This document shows positions 23,907 through 33,627 of a stretch of 64,000 nucleotides of DNA, piece by piece. The notes beneath the pieces were generated by a model. That model had not been told where the DNA came from. It saw only the letters and a list, made by a program, of their open reading frames with translations, and ran no database searches. This DNA comes from Roseomonas marmotae (GTDB lineage Bacteria; Pseudomonadota; Alphaproteobacteria; Acetobacterales; Acetobacteraceae). The stretch's first letter is position 1. Every line of letters starts with the position of its first letter. A program made the position numbers and the translations under genes. The stretch covers positions 62,001 to 126,000 of the forward strand of contig NZ_CP061092.1 of the NCBI RefSeq assembly GCF_017654485.1, read 5' to 3'.

Positions 23907-25724
23907 ATGTCTGACATCTCCACACGCCTCGATAGCCTGCTGGCGGCCCCTGCCGCCGTCGGCCCCTCCTACGCGGCCGATGGGCGGCTGTATTTCCTCT
24001 GCGATGCCGGCGGCTCGGCCCAGGTCTGGGAGCTTCCGGCCGATGGCGGCGCGGCGCGGCCCCGGAGCGCGCACCGGGATGCCGTGGCCTTCGTGGCGGG
24101 CAGCCCCGTGGATGGCGGGGCCGTCTTCGGGCGTGACCAAGCGGGCGATGAGCGTGTGCAGCTCTACCACCTCCCCGCGGAGGGTGAGCCACGGGCCCTG
24201 ACGGCGGACCCCGGGACCATCCATGGCTGGGGCGCCTTCTCCCCGGACGGGACGCGGCTGGCCTGCACCGCCAATGGCCGAGACCCCGCCCATACCGACC
24301 CCTGTGTCATCGATCTGGCGACCGGCCGGATCACGCGCGTGCTGGAGGTGCAGGGGCCGCATGAACTGCCCGCCTGGCACCCCGATGGCCTGGCCATCAT
24401 CCTCTCCACCGCGCCCGAGAGCTTCGAGAGCGATCTGATCAGCGTCGACCTGGGGAGTGGCGCGACCACGCCGCTGACGCCGCACGAGGGCAAGTGGCGG
24501 CATATGAAGCCCCAGTGGCGACAGGACGGCGCCGGCTTCTGGCTATTGACCGACCGCGGGCGGGATTTCCTCGGCCTGGCCTTCCAGGCTCCGGGCGGCA
24601 CGCCTGAATTCCTCTTCACCCCCGATGCGGATGTGGAGCAGCTGGAGGTCTCGCCCGACCAGTCGCGCCTCGCCGTGGTGGTGAACGAGGCCGGCTATTC
24701 CCGCCTGCACATCCTGGATGCCCGCACCGGCGCCGTGCTGGAATCCCCCGCCTCTCCGCCGGGCGTCATCACCAAAATCACCTGGCATCCAGGCGGCACG
24801 ACCCTGGCTTTCGACCTGGCCTGCCCGACGCGCCCCGGCACCATCTGGCAGCACCGCCTGGGCGAAGCCTCGTCCAGCCTGATCTTCGCTGCCAGCGACG
24901 CCCCGGCCGATCTGCGTGACTGGAGCCTCGTGCAGTTCCCCAGCAGCGACGGCCGCCAGCTGCCGGCCTTCCTGGCCTTGCCGGAAGGCGCGCCGCCGGC
25001 CGGTGGCTGGCCGGTGCTGGTCTGGGTGCATGGCGGCCCGGCCGCGCAGGCACTGCCCAACTGGCGGCCGGACCTGCAGATGGTCCTCTCCCTCGGCATC
25101 GCCGTGCTGGTGCCGAATGTCCGCGGCTCCACCGGCTATGGCCGCGACTATGCCGCGCTGGACGACCGCGAGAAGCGCCTGGACAGCGTGCGCGACCTGG
25201 CCAATGCCCATGCCTGGCTTTCGGCCGACGGCCGCTTCGACCATTCCCGCATCGCCATCATGGGCCAGAGCTATGGCGGCTGGATGGTGCTGGCCGCCGT
25301 GACCGAATACCCCGAGATCTGGGCCGCCGGCATCGACTATTACGGCATCGCCCGCTGGAAGACCTTCTTCGAGCGCACGGGGCCCTGGCGCGTTGGCCAT
25401 CGCGCCGCCGAATACGGCGACCCCCTGCGGGACGCCGAGCTGCTGGAGCGCCTCTCGCCGCTGCACCGGGTCGACCGCATCCTCTGCCCGATGCTGGTGG
25501 CGCAGGGCATGACCGACCCGCGCGTGCCGCCCCATGAAAGCGAGCAGATCGTCGAGGCGCTGCGCCGGCGCGGCATCCCCGTGGACTACATCACCTTCCC
25601 CGACGAAGGACACGGCTTCCTCAAGCGCGACAACCGGCGACAGGTCTATCTGGGCGTGCTGCGCTTCCTGGCGCGCTACTTGCTTGGCGAAGCGGTGCCT
25701 TCCACCCAGGAGTCCCCACCATGA
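23907..25724 (+). CDS. S9-family prolyl oligopeptidase-like peptidase
   Basis: The 605-residue protein has an N-terminal beta-propeller (WD-like repeats such as IHGWGAFSPDGTRLACTANG up to about residue 330) and a C-terminal alpha/beta-hydrolase domain. The catalytic triad is visible: Ser455 in GQSYGGW, Asp537 in GMTDPRVPP and His569 in DEGHGF. VWVHGGPAAQ forms the oxyanion region. These place it in the acylaminoacyl-peptidase/dipeptidyl-peptidase group of family S9. No signal peptide is present, so it acts on short peptides in the cytoplasm. It overlaps the following peptide-binding protein gene by ATGA, implying uptake and cleavage of the same peptides. Confidence 0.9.
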   Translation: MSDISTRLDSLLAAPAAVGPSYAADGRLYFLCDAGGSAQVWELPADGGAARPRSAHRDAVAFVAGSPVDGGAVFGRDQAGDERVQLYHLPAEGEPRALTADPGTIHGWGAFSPDGTRLACTANGRDPAHTDPCVIDLATGRITRVLEVQGPHELPAWHPDGLAIILSTAPESFESDLISVDLGSGATTPLTPHEGKWRHMKPQWRQDGAGFWLLTDRGRDFLGLAFQAPGGTPEFLFTPDADVEQLEVSPDQSRLAVVVNEAGYSRLHILDARTGAVLESPASPPGVITKITWHPGGTTLAFDLACPTRPGTIWQHRLGEASSSLIFAASDAPADLRDWSLVQFPSSDGRQLPAFLALPEGAPPAGGWPVLVWVHGGPAAQALPNWRPDLQMVLSLGIAVLVPNVRGSTGYGRDYAALDDREKRLDSVRDLANAHAWLSADGRFDHSRIAIMGQSYGGWMVLAAVTEYPEIWAAGIDYYGIARWKTFFERTGPWRVGHRAAEYGDPLRDAELLERLSPLHRVDRILCPMLVAQGMTDPRVPPHESEQIVEALRRRGIPVDYITFPDEGHGFLKRDNRRQVYLGVLRFLARYLLGEAVPSTQESPP

Positions 25725-27298
25725 AGCGTAGAACCCTGCTGGGCGCCGCTGCCGGCGCCACGACCGCCGCAGTGCTTTCCAGGCCGGCGCTCTCCCAGGG
25801 AAAGGCGCGGGTCCTGCGCTTCGTGCCGGAAGGGAACCTCGCCAATCCCGATCCGGTCTGGACCACGACCACCATCGCCCGCAACCACGGCGCGATGATC
25901 TGGGACACGCTTTATGGCCTGAACAGCAGGTTCGAGCCGCAGCCGCAGATGGTGGCGGGGCACGAGCTTTCCGACGACCGGCTGACCTGGCGCTTCACCC
26001 TGCGCGAGGGCCTGCTTTTCCACGACGGGGAGCCGGTGCGGCCGGTCGACTGCATCACCAGCATCCAGCGCTGGGCGCGGCGCCGTCCTCTCGGGCAGAC
26101 GCTGCTGGCCCGCACGGAGGAGATGCGGGCGCTGGACGATCGGCGCTTCGAGATCCGCCTCAACAAGCCTTACGGCCTGATGACGAATGCCCTTTCCGAC
26201 ACCTGCTTCATGATGCCGGAGCGGATCGCGCGGACCGATCCCTTCCAGCAGATCTCCGAATATGTCGGCAGCGGCCCCTATCGCTTCATCCGCGATGAAT
26301 GGGTCTCCGGTTCCAAGGCCCTCTATACACGCTTCGACGCATACCAGCCGCGGGACGGGGCGCCGGATTTCCTCTCCGGCGGCAAGGTCGCGCATTTCGA
26401 CCGGGTCGAATGGATCGTGATGCCGGATGCCTCGACCGCTGTCGGGGCGCTGCAGAATGGCGAGGTGGACTGGGTCCAGCGGCCGGATTTCGACCTTCTC
26501 CCCATGCTGCGCCGCATGCGGAACGTGCAGGTCGCGGTGAACGACAAGGTCGGCGTGATCGGCATGCTCGCGCTGAACCACCTGCACCCGCCCTTCGATA
26601 ACCCAAAGGTGTCGCACGCCGTCCTGTCCTGCATCAACCAGGAGGATTTCATGGCCGCCGCCGTGGGCGCGGAGCCGGAGTTGTTCCGCATCCCCGCGGG
26701 CGTCTTCACCCCCGGCCTGCCGATGGCGAATGAAGTGGGGATAGAGGTGCTGACCGGGCCGCGCGACATCGCGCGCGGCCGGCAGATGATCCAGGAGAGT
26801 GGCTACAAGGGTGAGCCGGTCGTGCTGATGTCGCCGTCCGACTACCCGATCCAGGCGGCCTTCGCTCAGGTCACGGCGGATCTCTTCAAGCAGCTCGGCC
26901 TGAATGTGGAATATGCCAGCATGGACTGGGGTACTCTGGTGCAGCGGCGCACCAGCAAATCCCCGCCCGACAAGGGTGGCTGGAGCGCTTTCCCCACCAC
27001 CTATGAGGGGCTGACGGTGGCAGATCCCTCCAGCCACGTGCCGCTGCGCGGCAATGGCGAGCAGGGCTGGTTCGGCTGGCCCACCAGCCCGCGCCTGGAG
27101 GCGCTGCGGGAGGAATGGCTCGACGCGCCGGACCGGGCGGAGCAGAGGCGTATCGCGGGCGAGATGCAGCGCATCGCCTTCGAGGAGGTGCCCTTCATCC
27201 CCCTCGGTCAGCTCTTCAATGCCACGGCCTTCCGCACGGATATCGTGGACATCGTGCCGGCGTCCTTCCCTATCTTCTGGAATGTGAAGCGGGCCTGA
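25721..27298 (+). CDS. ABC transporter substrate-binding protein, family 5 (dipeptide type)
   Basis: The 525-residue protein carries a Tat-like signal (KRRTLLGAAAGATTAAVLSRPALS) followed by a family 5 solute-binding domain: VLRFVPEGNLANPDPVW, LTWRFTLREGLLFHDGEPVRPVDC, and GSGPYRF. It should bind peptides or other oligomeric nutrients in the periplasm. No cognate Dpp/Opp permease or ATPase genes are in the window, so it either feeds a transporter encoded elsewhere or has a permease beyond a rearrangement. Its start overlaps the peptidase stop by four bases. Confidence 0.9.
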   Translation: MKRRTLLGAAAGATTAAVLSRPALSQGKARVLRFVPEGNLANPDPVWTTTTIARNHGAMIWDTLYGLNSRFEPQPQMVAGHELSDDRLTWRFTLREGLLFHDGEPVRPVDCITSIQRWARRRPLGQTLLARTEEMRALDDRRFEIRLNKPYGLMTNALSDTCFMMPERIARTDPFQQISEYVGSGPYRFIRDEWVSGSKALYTRFDAYQPRDGAPDFLSGGKVAHFDRVEWIVMPDASTAVGALQNGEVDWVQRPDFDLLPMLRRMRNVQVAVNDKVGVIGMLALNHLHPPFDNPKVSHAVLSCINQEDFMAAAVGAEPELFRIPAGVFTPGLPMANEVGIEVLTGPRDIARGRQMIQESGYKGEPVVLMSPSDYPIQAAFAQVTADLFKQLGLNVEYASMDWGTLVQRRTSKSPPDKGGWSAFPTTYEGLTVADPSSHVPLRGNGEQGWFGWPTSPRLEALREEWLDAPDRAEQRRIAGEMQRIAFEEVPFIPLGQLFNATAFRTDIVDIVPASFPIFWNVKRA

Positions 27299-27309
27299 GA
27301 AGCGGGGAG

Positions 27310-27335
27310 GGGATGACGGGGCGGCCGTTCATCCC
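27310..27335. terminator. weak hairpin between convergent genes
   Basis: GGGATGA (27310-27316) pairs with TCATCCC (27329-27335) across a 12-base loop that is itself GC-rich. It lies in the 30-bp gap between the binding-protein gene and the convergent methyltransferase gene and overlaps the latter's stop codon. There is no T-run, so termination is uncertain. Confidence 0.35.
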
Positions 27336-28768
27336 TTCCGCCCGTAGATGGCATAATCCTGCGGACCGAAGATCAGGTCGTTCAGCAGATTCTCGGCCGG
27401 TCCCTCCGCCCGCAGGCGCATCGCCTGCGGATAAGGATGCAGGCGGACGATCTCGGTCTGCGCGAAGCCGCGTTCCCGCACCAGCAAGGAGAGCACCTCC
27501 GGCATCAATGGCCGCATGTGGGTCGGGTCGAAGTGGAATGTGCGGCCGCCCACCATGAGGCTTTCCGGGTTGGGTGTCTCGAGCAACAGCAGGCCACCCT
27601 CGGCCAGGGCCCGCAGCGCCTCGTCGATCAATGTCACCATCACTTCCAGCGGCAGGTGCTCGACGAGATGGAAGGCGCTGACGCATCCCAGGCTGCCATC
27701 CGGCGCCGCCCGCAGCGCGGCGATCGCATCCTGCACCTGCGCCTGCAGGCCCAGCCCCGTGCAGAGCCCGACATTCACCGCATTGAGGTCGATGCCGCGT
27801 GCCTGCCGGCCCTCGTCGCGCAGCACCTCAAGCCATTCGCCGCGCCCGCAGCCCAGGTCGAGCACCGGCCGCGACGGCGCGCCGGCATCGGTCAGGCGCA
27901 CGATGTCCAGGTGGGCCTGGAGGCGTTGCTTGATGTCTTCCCGCGTGCCGCGGAAGCGGTCCTCGAATTCCAGGAAGAAGGCATCCAGGTCAACCATGGG
28001 GACCGCCGGGGCAGGGGGCGCGGCAGGGGCTGGCGCGGCGACCGCGGCGGCACGCTCCAGCCGCTGCCGCCATAGCGCCATTTCGCTCACAAGCCGGCCG
28101 AGGCGGCGATCGAGCTGCTGGCCCTTGTCGCGTTCCGTCTCCAGGGCCGCCTGAAGCTCGCGGATCCGGTCCTCTATCTGCCGGCCCTGCACGGCCATCT
28201 CGATGCGGGCCAGGCGGGCCGAGGCATTCCCGCGGAGGCATTCGATGGCATCGTTCAGCGCCTTCATGGCACTGTCGGTCGCCTGGCTCTGGTCATGGGC
28301 CTGGGAGCGGATCAGGTCGATCTCCGCCCGCAGCCCCACCAGCACGGCATGGGCATCGCGCAGGGAAACCGCGAGTTCGCGATGCGCGTCTTCCATGGCC
28401 GTGACGCGGCGCCGGAGGGCCGCGATGTCCTGCATGACACGGGTGCTGGCATCGCGCGTGCCCTGCAGCTGCAGCAGGCTGCGGGCCCAGAGGAGACCCT
28501 GCCCCACAAGAGGAATACGGGCCAGGCTTTGCAGTCTGCTCATCGGGGCATTCTCTCCATAGGCACGCGGAAGCGGGATGGGATTGGCGGATAGCGGCAC
28601 CGGGCCTTCTGCCCATACGCCCGCTGGCTGCGGAGCGACCATGCCGCCTGCCGGCGGGGAAGAGGGTGGCATGGCTCGCCTGCAGCGCATGAGATCGCGT
28701 TCCGCCTGCAGCCGGTTGGCCAGAACATCGTTCGGGAGGTCGGGATGTTTGCTGACCGGCCGGTTCAT
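27329..28768 (-). CDS. coiled-coil class I SAM methyltransferase
   Basis: The 479-residue protein has a Pro-rich N-terminal 75 residues, a long heptad-rich coiled-coil region (about 110-240, with MQDIAALRRRVTAMEDAHREL), a short Ala/Pro linker, and a C-terminal methyltransferase domain with VLDLGCGRGEWLEVLRDEG, GIDLN and AFHLVEHLPLEVM. The layout resembles glycan-modifying methyltransferases that cap O-antigen or S-layer glycans using a coiled-coil ruler (as in WbdD); this comparison is architectural only. It is the last gene of the export and glycosylation operon, 39 bases after the large glycosyltransferase. Confidence 0.82.
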   Translation of the reverse strand: MNRPVSKHPDLPNDVLANRLQAERDLMRCRRAMPPSSPPAGGMVAPQPAGVWAEGPVPLSANPIPLPRAYGENAPMSRLQSLARIPLVGQGLLWARSLLQLQGTRDASTRVMQDIAALRRRVTAMEDAHRELAVSLRDAHAVLVGLRAEIDLIRSQAHDQSQATDSAMKALNDAIECLRGNASARLARIEMAVQGRQIEDRIRELQAALETERDKGQQLDRRLGRLVSEMALWRQRLERAAAVAAPAPAAPPAPAVPMVDLDAFFLEFEDRFRGTREDIKQRLQAHLDIVRLTDAGAPSRPVLDLGCGRGEWLEVLRDEGRQARGIDLNAVNVGLCTGLGLQAQVQDAIAALRAAPDGSLGCVSAFHLVEHLPLEVMVTLIDEALRALAEGGLLLLETPNPESLMVGGRTFHFDPTHMRPLMPEVLSLLVRERGFAQTEIVRLHPYPQAMRLRAEGPAENLLNDLIFGPQDYAIYGRKG

Positions 28769-28807
28769 GGGGCTTATCCGTGTCGCGTTGTGAAGGATCG
28801 CGCGGTG

Positions 28808-31800
28808 CTAGCGCGGCGCGCGCATCAGGTCCCAGGCGTGGCGGGAGACCTGCTGCCACCGATGCGCGCCGATCCAGCGGGCCTGTGTCGCGGCGATGGC
28901 ATCGATCTCCTCCCGCCGCTCGCCCCAGGAGGCGAGGAGCCCGGCCGCCAGGCTGTCCGGGTCGGTTCCGGGCAGACGGTAGGTGACGTCCATCACGTCA
29001 TCGAAGATCGACAGGGGCGTCACGGCCACCGGGCGTCCGCTGGCCAGGCCCATGCGTACGGCCGCGCTGCTGGATTCCTGGGTGGACTGGTAGGCATAGA
29101 CAATGCGGTCGGCCATGCCGAGCAGGCGGAGTATCTCCGCCTCCTCCCGGTAATCCGGGAGCAGGGTGATGTCGTCGCACAGGCCCAGTTCGGCGATCAG
29201 TGCCTTGCAGGCTTCATGCTCAGCGGCCGAGACCTCGGCCGGATACAGCGCATTGACCATCAGGAGATGCGGCGCCGGCAGGCCGGCGGCGGCGCATTGC
29301 CGCAGCAATGCCGGCATCGCCTGGATCATCTCCCGCAATCCCTTGTGGGGAAGCAGGTAGCCGAAGGTCGCGATGACCCTTCGCCCTTCCAACCCCGGCC
29401 AGGCCGGCGGCGTGGCGGTGCCCGGTGCCGCCGGGGCCTCCGGCGCGCCATGCGGGAAAAGCTGCACATTCTCCGTCAGCCCGAAGCCGCGCAGCCGCTC
29501 CAGATCCTCGATCCCATGCACCAGGAGCCGCGTGGCGCAGGCCAGGTCTTCCGCGATCTCGGCCAGCGAGATCCTCATGTCCGGGCGAAGGACATCGGCG
29601 GTGCTGTGCAGCACGACATAGCTGCGCTTCTTCTCCAGCGCACGCCGGCGCAGGATGCGGCCGAGCGCATCCAGCCGGAAGAAGCCGAAATTGAACTGGA
29701 AGACCGCCACGTCGTGAGGCGCCATGGCGTCCTCCAGGGCCTGCAGGTCATCCTGCCGGCCGGTGCGCCAGACCCGCTGGACGAACTCCTCGTCGGGGCC
29801 GAGAAGTGTGGCATCCGTATTGGCCAGCACCGTCAGCCGGCTGGCGGGAATGCCCGAGGCGAAGGATTTCGCGTAAGCGGCAATGCCGCAGCGGTTGTTC
29901 CAGCTCGTGGCCATGGCGACGGAGGGCGGCATCAACGACATGCTGTCCTCCGCCTCGACCTCCTCCACCGCCGCCCGTACGCGCTGCGCGACCCGGTCCC
30001 AGGTGAAATCCCGCTTCAGCAGCGCCTCCGCCGCGCCCAGGCGCGGAGCCAGATCCTCTGGCGCTGCGCCGGCGACTTCGCGCATGCAGGCGACCAGATG
30101 CGGCAGGCTGGGCTCGGCCCAGGCCGAATTGAAGACGCCAAGATGGCTTCTGGCCGCGACCAGGCGATAATCTACCAGCCAGGCCGTGGCTGGTGTGCAG
30201 AAGGAAAGCTGCCCGCCCCATCCCGTGGTGATCACCGGTCGTCGGGCCAGCATCGCCTCCGCCAGCGGCAGGCCGAAGCCCTCTGCCCTGGCCGGCGCGA
30301 CGAAGGCGTCGCAGATGGCGAAAAGGCCGCGCAGCGTGGCGGTGGGCAGGTCTTCCTCGATCAGCACCACGGGGCGCAGCGCCGGCTGGCACGCCTGCAA
30401 CTCCTCCAGCTGCTGCCGGATCTGGTGCGGCACGCCGGGCGAGGTCTTGATGACCAGGCTGGCATCGCGGCCCGTCCCGGCCGAGAACTCGGCCCATGCC
30501 TTCAACAGCACATCCACGCCCTTACGGGGCAGGGCCGAGGAGACGTGCAGGAAACGGAACCCGGGCGCCCGCCCGGCCAGCAGCGCCTCCGCCGCGGCGA
30601 GGTCCGGTGCCGCACCCCGCTGCAGATGATCGGTGCCATTGCCGACAACGCGCACCGGCAGATGCACGCCGGCATCTCGCAGCACCTTCGCCACATGCGC
30701 GGAGGTGACGGTGATCAGGTCCAGATTGCGGTTGAAGGCTTCCGCGTGGAAGCGGGGGAAGCCGCTCTCTTCCCAGGCGTAGCAGGCGAGGCCGCGCAGA
30801 CCGGCCGGCCTGATGCCTTCCACATAGGGGGGGTAAAGGTTCCGCAACACGACGGAGGTATCGTCTCCGGCGATGTCAGACGCCTCCACCATGCGCGCGG
30901 CGACATCCGGAAGCGCCACGAGTTCCTCGGGAGCCGGCGGGAAATCGCCGCTGCCGCCCTCGGTGGAGCGGAAGGCCACTGGCTCGCCTGCCCGCGTGAG
31001 CGCCAGGCCGAGTTCCCGGTTGACGATGGCCAGGCTGTAGGAGGAGGTGATGGGCCCTTCGATGCGGTAGCCGGGCCGCGGCACCGGTACGGGTTCCGGT
31101 TCCGGCAGCGCGATGCCATGGCCCAGCTGGCCCAGGAAATCCGCCAGTCCCCGCAGCAGCTGCGGCCGCTCGAAGCGCGCCAGGTTGCGCCATTGCGCTT
31201 CCACAATGCGGCGGCGCAGCAGGGGTTCGTCCAGCACGGCCGAAATCGCCGCGGAAACGGTATCGGGATCCTTGCTCTGCAGTATCAGGCCGCCCTGACC
31301 CAATGTCTCCCGCACAGCGCCCGCATCATAGGCCAATACGGGAATGCGATGCAGGCTGGCTTCCAGGAGCGGGATGCAGAAGCCTTCATGCTCGCTCAGG
31401 CAGACGAAGGCATCTGCCCGCGCATAGATACCGGCCAACGCCTCGTCGCTGATCTTGCCATGAAGATGCACGTGATCGGCGACGCCCGCCTGCCGCGCGG
31501 CCCGTTCCAGCAGGGCGCGGTAGTCCGCATCTCCTCCTCCAACGAGGTCGAGGTGGAGCGGCGCCGCGCGGTAAGCGGTGAGCCGTGTCAGGGCCTCGAT
31601 CAGGTCATGCTGGCATTTGTGCGGAGACAGCCGCCCGACGAAGAGCAGGCGTTGCGGCAGAGGCTCCTGCTTGAGCCCGCGTGCGGGATAGGGGCACGCC
31701 AGGCTTCGGGCACGCTGCCGCAGCATGTCCAGATCCGCCAAAATGGGCAGCACCGCCATCGGCTGCCGCCCGAAGCCGAAACCGGCCTCCCGCAACTCGT

Positions 31801-32236
31801 CCAGACTGAAGGTCGAATTCGCGAAGCAGCCGGAGAACATGCCCTCCTGCACAGCCCAATGACTCAGCTGCTGCCTTCCGAGGTCCAGCACCCGCGCCAG
31901 CTCTGGGCTGCTGGCGAAGAAGCGGCTCGGCGTGATATTATGATAGACCAGCACCCGAGGACATGTGACCGCCCCAAGCCAGGCCAGCACTGCCGGGCTT
32001 ATTCCGATGGAATGATGCACCAGCAGCAGTTCGTCCGGGCCGGCCAGGGCACCAGGGTGACGCAGATAGGGATGCAGCTCGCCCGCCAGCGCGGCATCCG
32101 GATGCTCGACAAAGATCTCGGACTCAAACCCGAGGTCGCGCAGCAACTGCCGGGTCAGCAGCATCCCGTTGGTAATGCCATCCGCCACACTGGACCCGGA
32201 GTGGAACTGATGGACCGCACGCAAGCCTGAAGCCAT
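28808..32236 (-). CDS. three-domain GT4-type glycosyltransferase
   Basis: The 1142-residue protein contains three GT-B units in tandem. The first (1 to about 370) has LLFVGRLSPHKCQHDLIEAL and SEHEGFCIPLLEA. The second (about 400-770) has FLHVSSALPRKGVDVLLKAW and ARAEGFGLPLAEAML. The third (about 790-1142) has VIATFGYLLPHKGLREMIQAM and QESSSAAVRMGLASGRPVAVTP. Each retains the donor-site Glu, although the third motif is less canonical. Such multi-domain enzymes build a repeating oligosaccharide. Within an operon of type I secretion genes it probably glycosylates the exported DUF4214/RTX-like protein or a surface polymer. Confidence 0.85.
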   Translation of the reverse strand: MASGLRAVHQFHSGSSVADGITNGMLLTRQLLRDLGFESEIFVEHPDAALAGELHPYLRHPGALAGPDELLLVHHSIGISPAVLAWLGAVTCPRVLVYHNITPSRFFASSPELARVLDLGRQQLSHWAVQEGMFSGCFANSTFSLDELREAGFGFGRQPMAVLPILADLDMLRQRARSLACPYPARGLKQEPLPQRLLFVGRLSPHKCQHDLIEALTRLTAYRAAPLHLDLVGGGDADYRALLERAARQAGVADHVHLHGKISDEALAGIYARADAFVCLSEHEGFCIPLLEASLHRIPVLAYDAGAVRETLGQGGLILQSKDPDTVSAAISAVLDEPLLRRRIVEAQWRNLARFERPQLLRGLADFLGQLGHGIALPEPEPVPVPRPGYRIEGPITSSYSLAIVNRELGLALTRAGEPVAFRSTEGGSGDFPPAPEELVALPDVAARMVEASDIAGDDTSVVLRNLYPPYVEGIRPAGLRGLACYAWEESGFPRFHAEAFNRNLDLITVTSAHVAKVLRDAGVHLPVRVVGNGTDHLQRGAAPDLAAAEALLAGRAPGFRFLHVSSALPRKGVDVLLKAWAEFSAGTGRDASLVIKTSPGVPHQIRQQLEELQACQPALRPVVLIEEDLPTATLRGLFAICDAFVAPARAEGFGLPLAEAMLARRPVITTGWGGQLSFCTPATAWLVDYRLVAARSHLGVFNSAWAEPSLPHLVACMREVAGAAPEDLAPRLGAAEALLKRDFTWDRVAQRVRAAVEEVEAEDSMSLMPPSVAMATSWNNRCGIAAYAKSFASGIPASRLTVLANTDATLLGPDEEFVQRVWRTGRQDDLQALEDAMAPHDVAVFQFNFGFFRLDALGRILRRRALEKKRSYVVLHSTADVLRPDMRISLAEIAEDLACATRLLVHGIEDLERLRGFGLTENVQLFPHGAPEAPAAPGTATPPAWPGLEGRRVIATFGYLLPHKGLREMIQAMPALLRQCAAAGLPAPHLLMVNALYPAEVSAAEHEACKALIAELGLCDDITLLPDYREEAEILRLLGMADRIVYAYQSTQESSSAAVRMGLASGRPVAVTPLSIFDDVMDVTYRLPGTDPDSLAAGLLASWGERREEIDAIAATQARWIGAHRWQQVSRHAWDLMRAPR

Positions 32237-32283
32237 CTTTGGGCACGAATCCGTCGGTGAGAAGAGCGCTTGGCGCCCTTGAG

Positions 32284-33627
32284 TTAGCGTTCCCGCATGG
32301 AGCGCCCGACAGCGTGAAGCACGGGGTCCATGAAGTAGCGGAGGGCGGTACGTGCCCGGGTCTGGATGATGGCCTCCGCGGGCATCCCTGGGAGCAGACG
32401 ATATGCGTGCAGCGCCCCGGCACTATCCTCATCAAGCATGACGCGCACTTTATAATACGGCGCGCCCGTCCGCTCGTCCAGCAGGCGGTCCGCCGAGATC
32501 TGCCGAACGGTGCCGGTCAGCGTCGGCAGGTCGCGCTGCGGCAGGGCCGAGAAGCGAAGCGTGGCGATCTGGTCCAGCTGAACGCTCTCGATATCCTGGA
32601 CCTGCACGGAGACATCGACCGTGAGGGCGTCATTCTCCGGCACGATCTGCAACAGGGTGCGCCCCGGCGCCACGACCCCACCGACCGTATTGGCGGTCAT
32701 CCCGACGACAACGCCATCGGTTGGCGCACGCAGCTCCAGCCGGTTGACCACGTCCTGGGCACCGACGCTGCGTTCCTGCAACTCGGCCAGCCTGGTCTGC
32801 GCCTCCTGCATCTGGCGCGCCACATCCTCCTGGAAGGTCCGGACCTGCTGCACGATCTGCAACTCGGCCTCGCCGATCGCCTGCCGGGTGCGGGCGACCG
32901 TGGCCAGATGCTCGCCGCGTTCGCCTTCCAGGCGCGCGAGCTCACGCTGCAGTGCCAGCGCCCTGGTACGCGGTGCAAAGCCACCGCGCAGAAGCTCCTC
33001 CACACCACGCAACTCGTCGCTGATCAGGGCGATCTGCCGCGTGCGCGCCTTCTCCTGCGCCATCAGGCCGGTAATCTGCTGATCAAGCTGCGCGATCCGC
33101 TGGCGCAGGATATTGACCTGCCCGGCGAGCGAGGCGCGGCGGGTATCGAAGAGCGACTTCTGCCCATCGATGATGTCACGCAGCCCGGCATCGGTGACAG
33201 CACGCTGCGTGATCCCGGGGTCCAGCTCGATGACCGGCCGGCCGATCTGCTCTGCACGCAGGCGGGAGACCAGAACCGACATGGCATCGATTTGGTTCTT
33301 CAGGACAGCAAGCGCCGATGTCGCCCGGGTCGGATCAAGCCGCATCAGCACGTCTCCGGCCGCCACCCTGCTGCCATCCCGCACCAGGATCTCGTGGATG
33401 ATGCCGCCGTCGAGATGCTGCAGGTCGTGCCGGTTCGTCTCCACCACCACGGCGCCGGACGCGACGACGGCACTGTTGAGCGGCGCCATCGCTGCCCAGC
33501 CACCGAAGCCTCCGAAGGCCAGGGCGATGACGGTGAAGCCGATGAGCGCCGGGCCACGCACGGAAATGGGCGCCGCGGGCAGTGGCGGCATGGAGCCGGG
33601 AAGGGAAGCTGCGACTGACATGTTCAT
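32284..33627 (-). CDS. type I secretion periplasmic adaptor (HlyD family)
   Basis: The 447-residue protein has a cytoplasmic tail, one membrane segment (IGFTVIALAFGGFGGWAAMA, about 29-48), a lipoyl-like half (GGIIHEILVRDGSRVAAGDVLMRLD), a long alpha-helical hairpin (about 140-280) and a C-terminal beta-barrel domain with TVGGVVAPGRTLLQIVPENDAL. This is the HlyD/PrtE membrane-fusion protein that links the ABC exporter to an outer-membrane TolC-type channel. The start overlaps the ABC gene stop by ATGA. No TolC gene is in the window. Confidence 0.92.
   Translation of the reverse strand: MNMSVAASLPGSMPPLPAAPISVRGPALIGFTVIALAFGGFGGWAAMAPLNSAVVASGAVVVETNRHDLQHLDGGIIHEILVRDGSRVAAGDVLMRLDPTRATSALAVLKNQIDAMSVLVSRLRAEQIGRPVIELDPGITQRAVTDAGLRDIIDGQKSLFDTRRASLAGQVNILRQRIAQLDQQITGLMAQEKARTRQIALISDELRGVEELLRGGFAPRTRALALQRELARLEGERGEHLATVARTRQAIGEAELQIVQQVRTFQEDVARQMQEAQTRLAELQERSVGAQDVVNRLELRAPTDGVVVGMTANTVGGVVAPGRTLLQIVPENDALTVDVSVQVQDIESVQLDQIATLRFSALPQRDLPTLTGTVRQISADRLLDERTGAPYYKVRVMLDEDSAGALHAYRLLPGMPAEAIIQTRARTALRYFMDPVLHAVGRSMRER

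Noticed and set aside
28745..32230. 1161-codon plus-strand frame
   Set aside because: Antisense to the three-domain glycosyltransferase, which has three independent motif sets; no motif in this frame.
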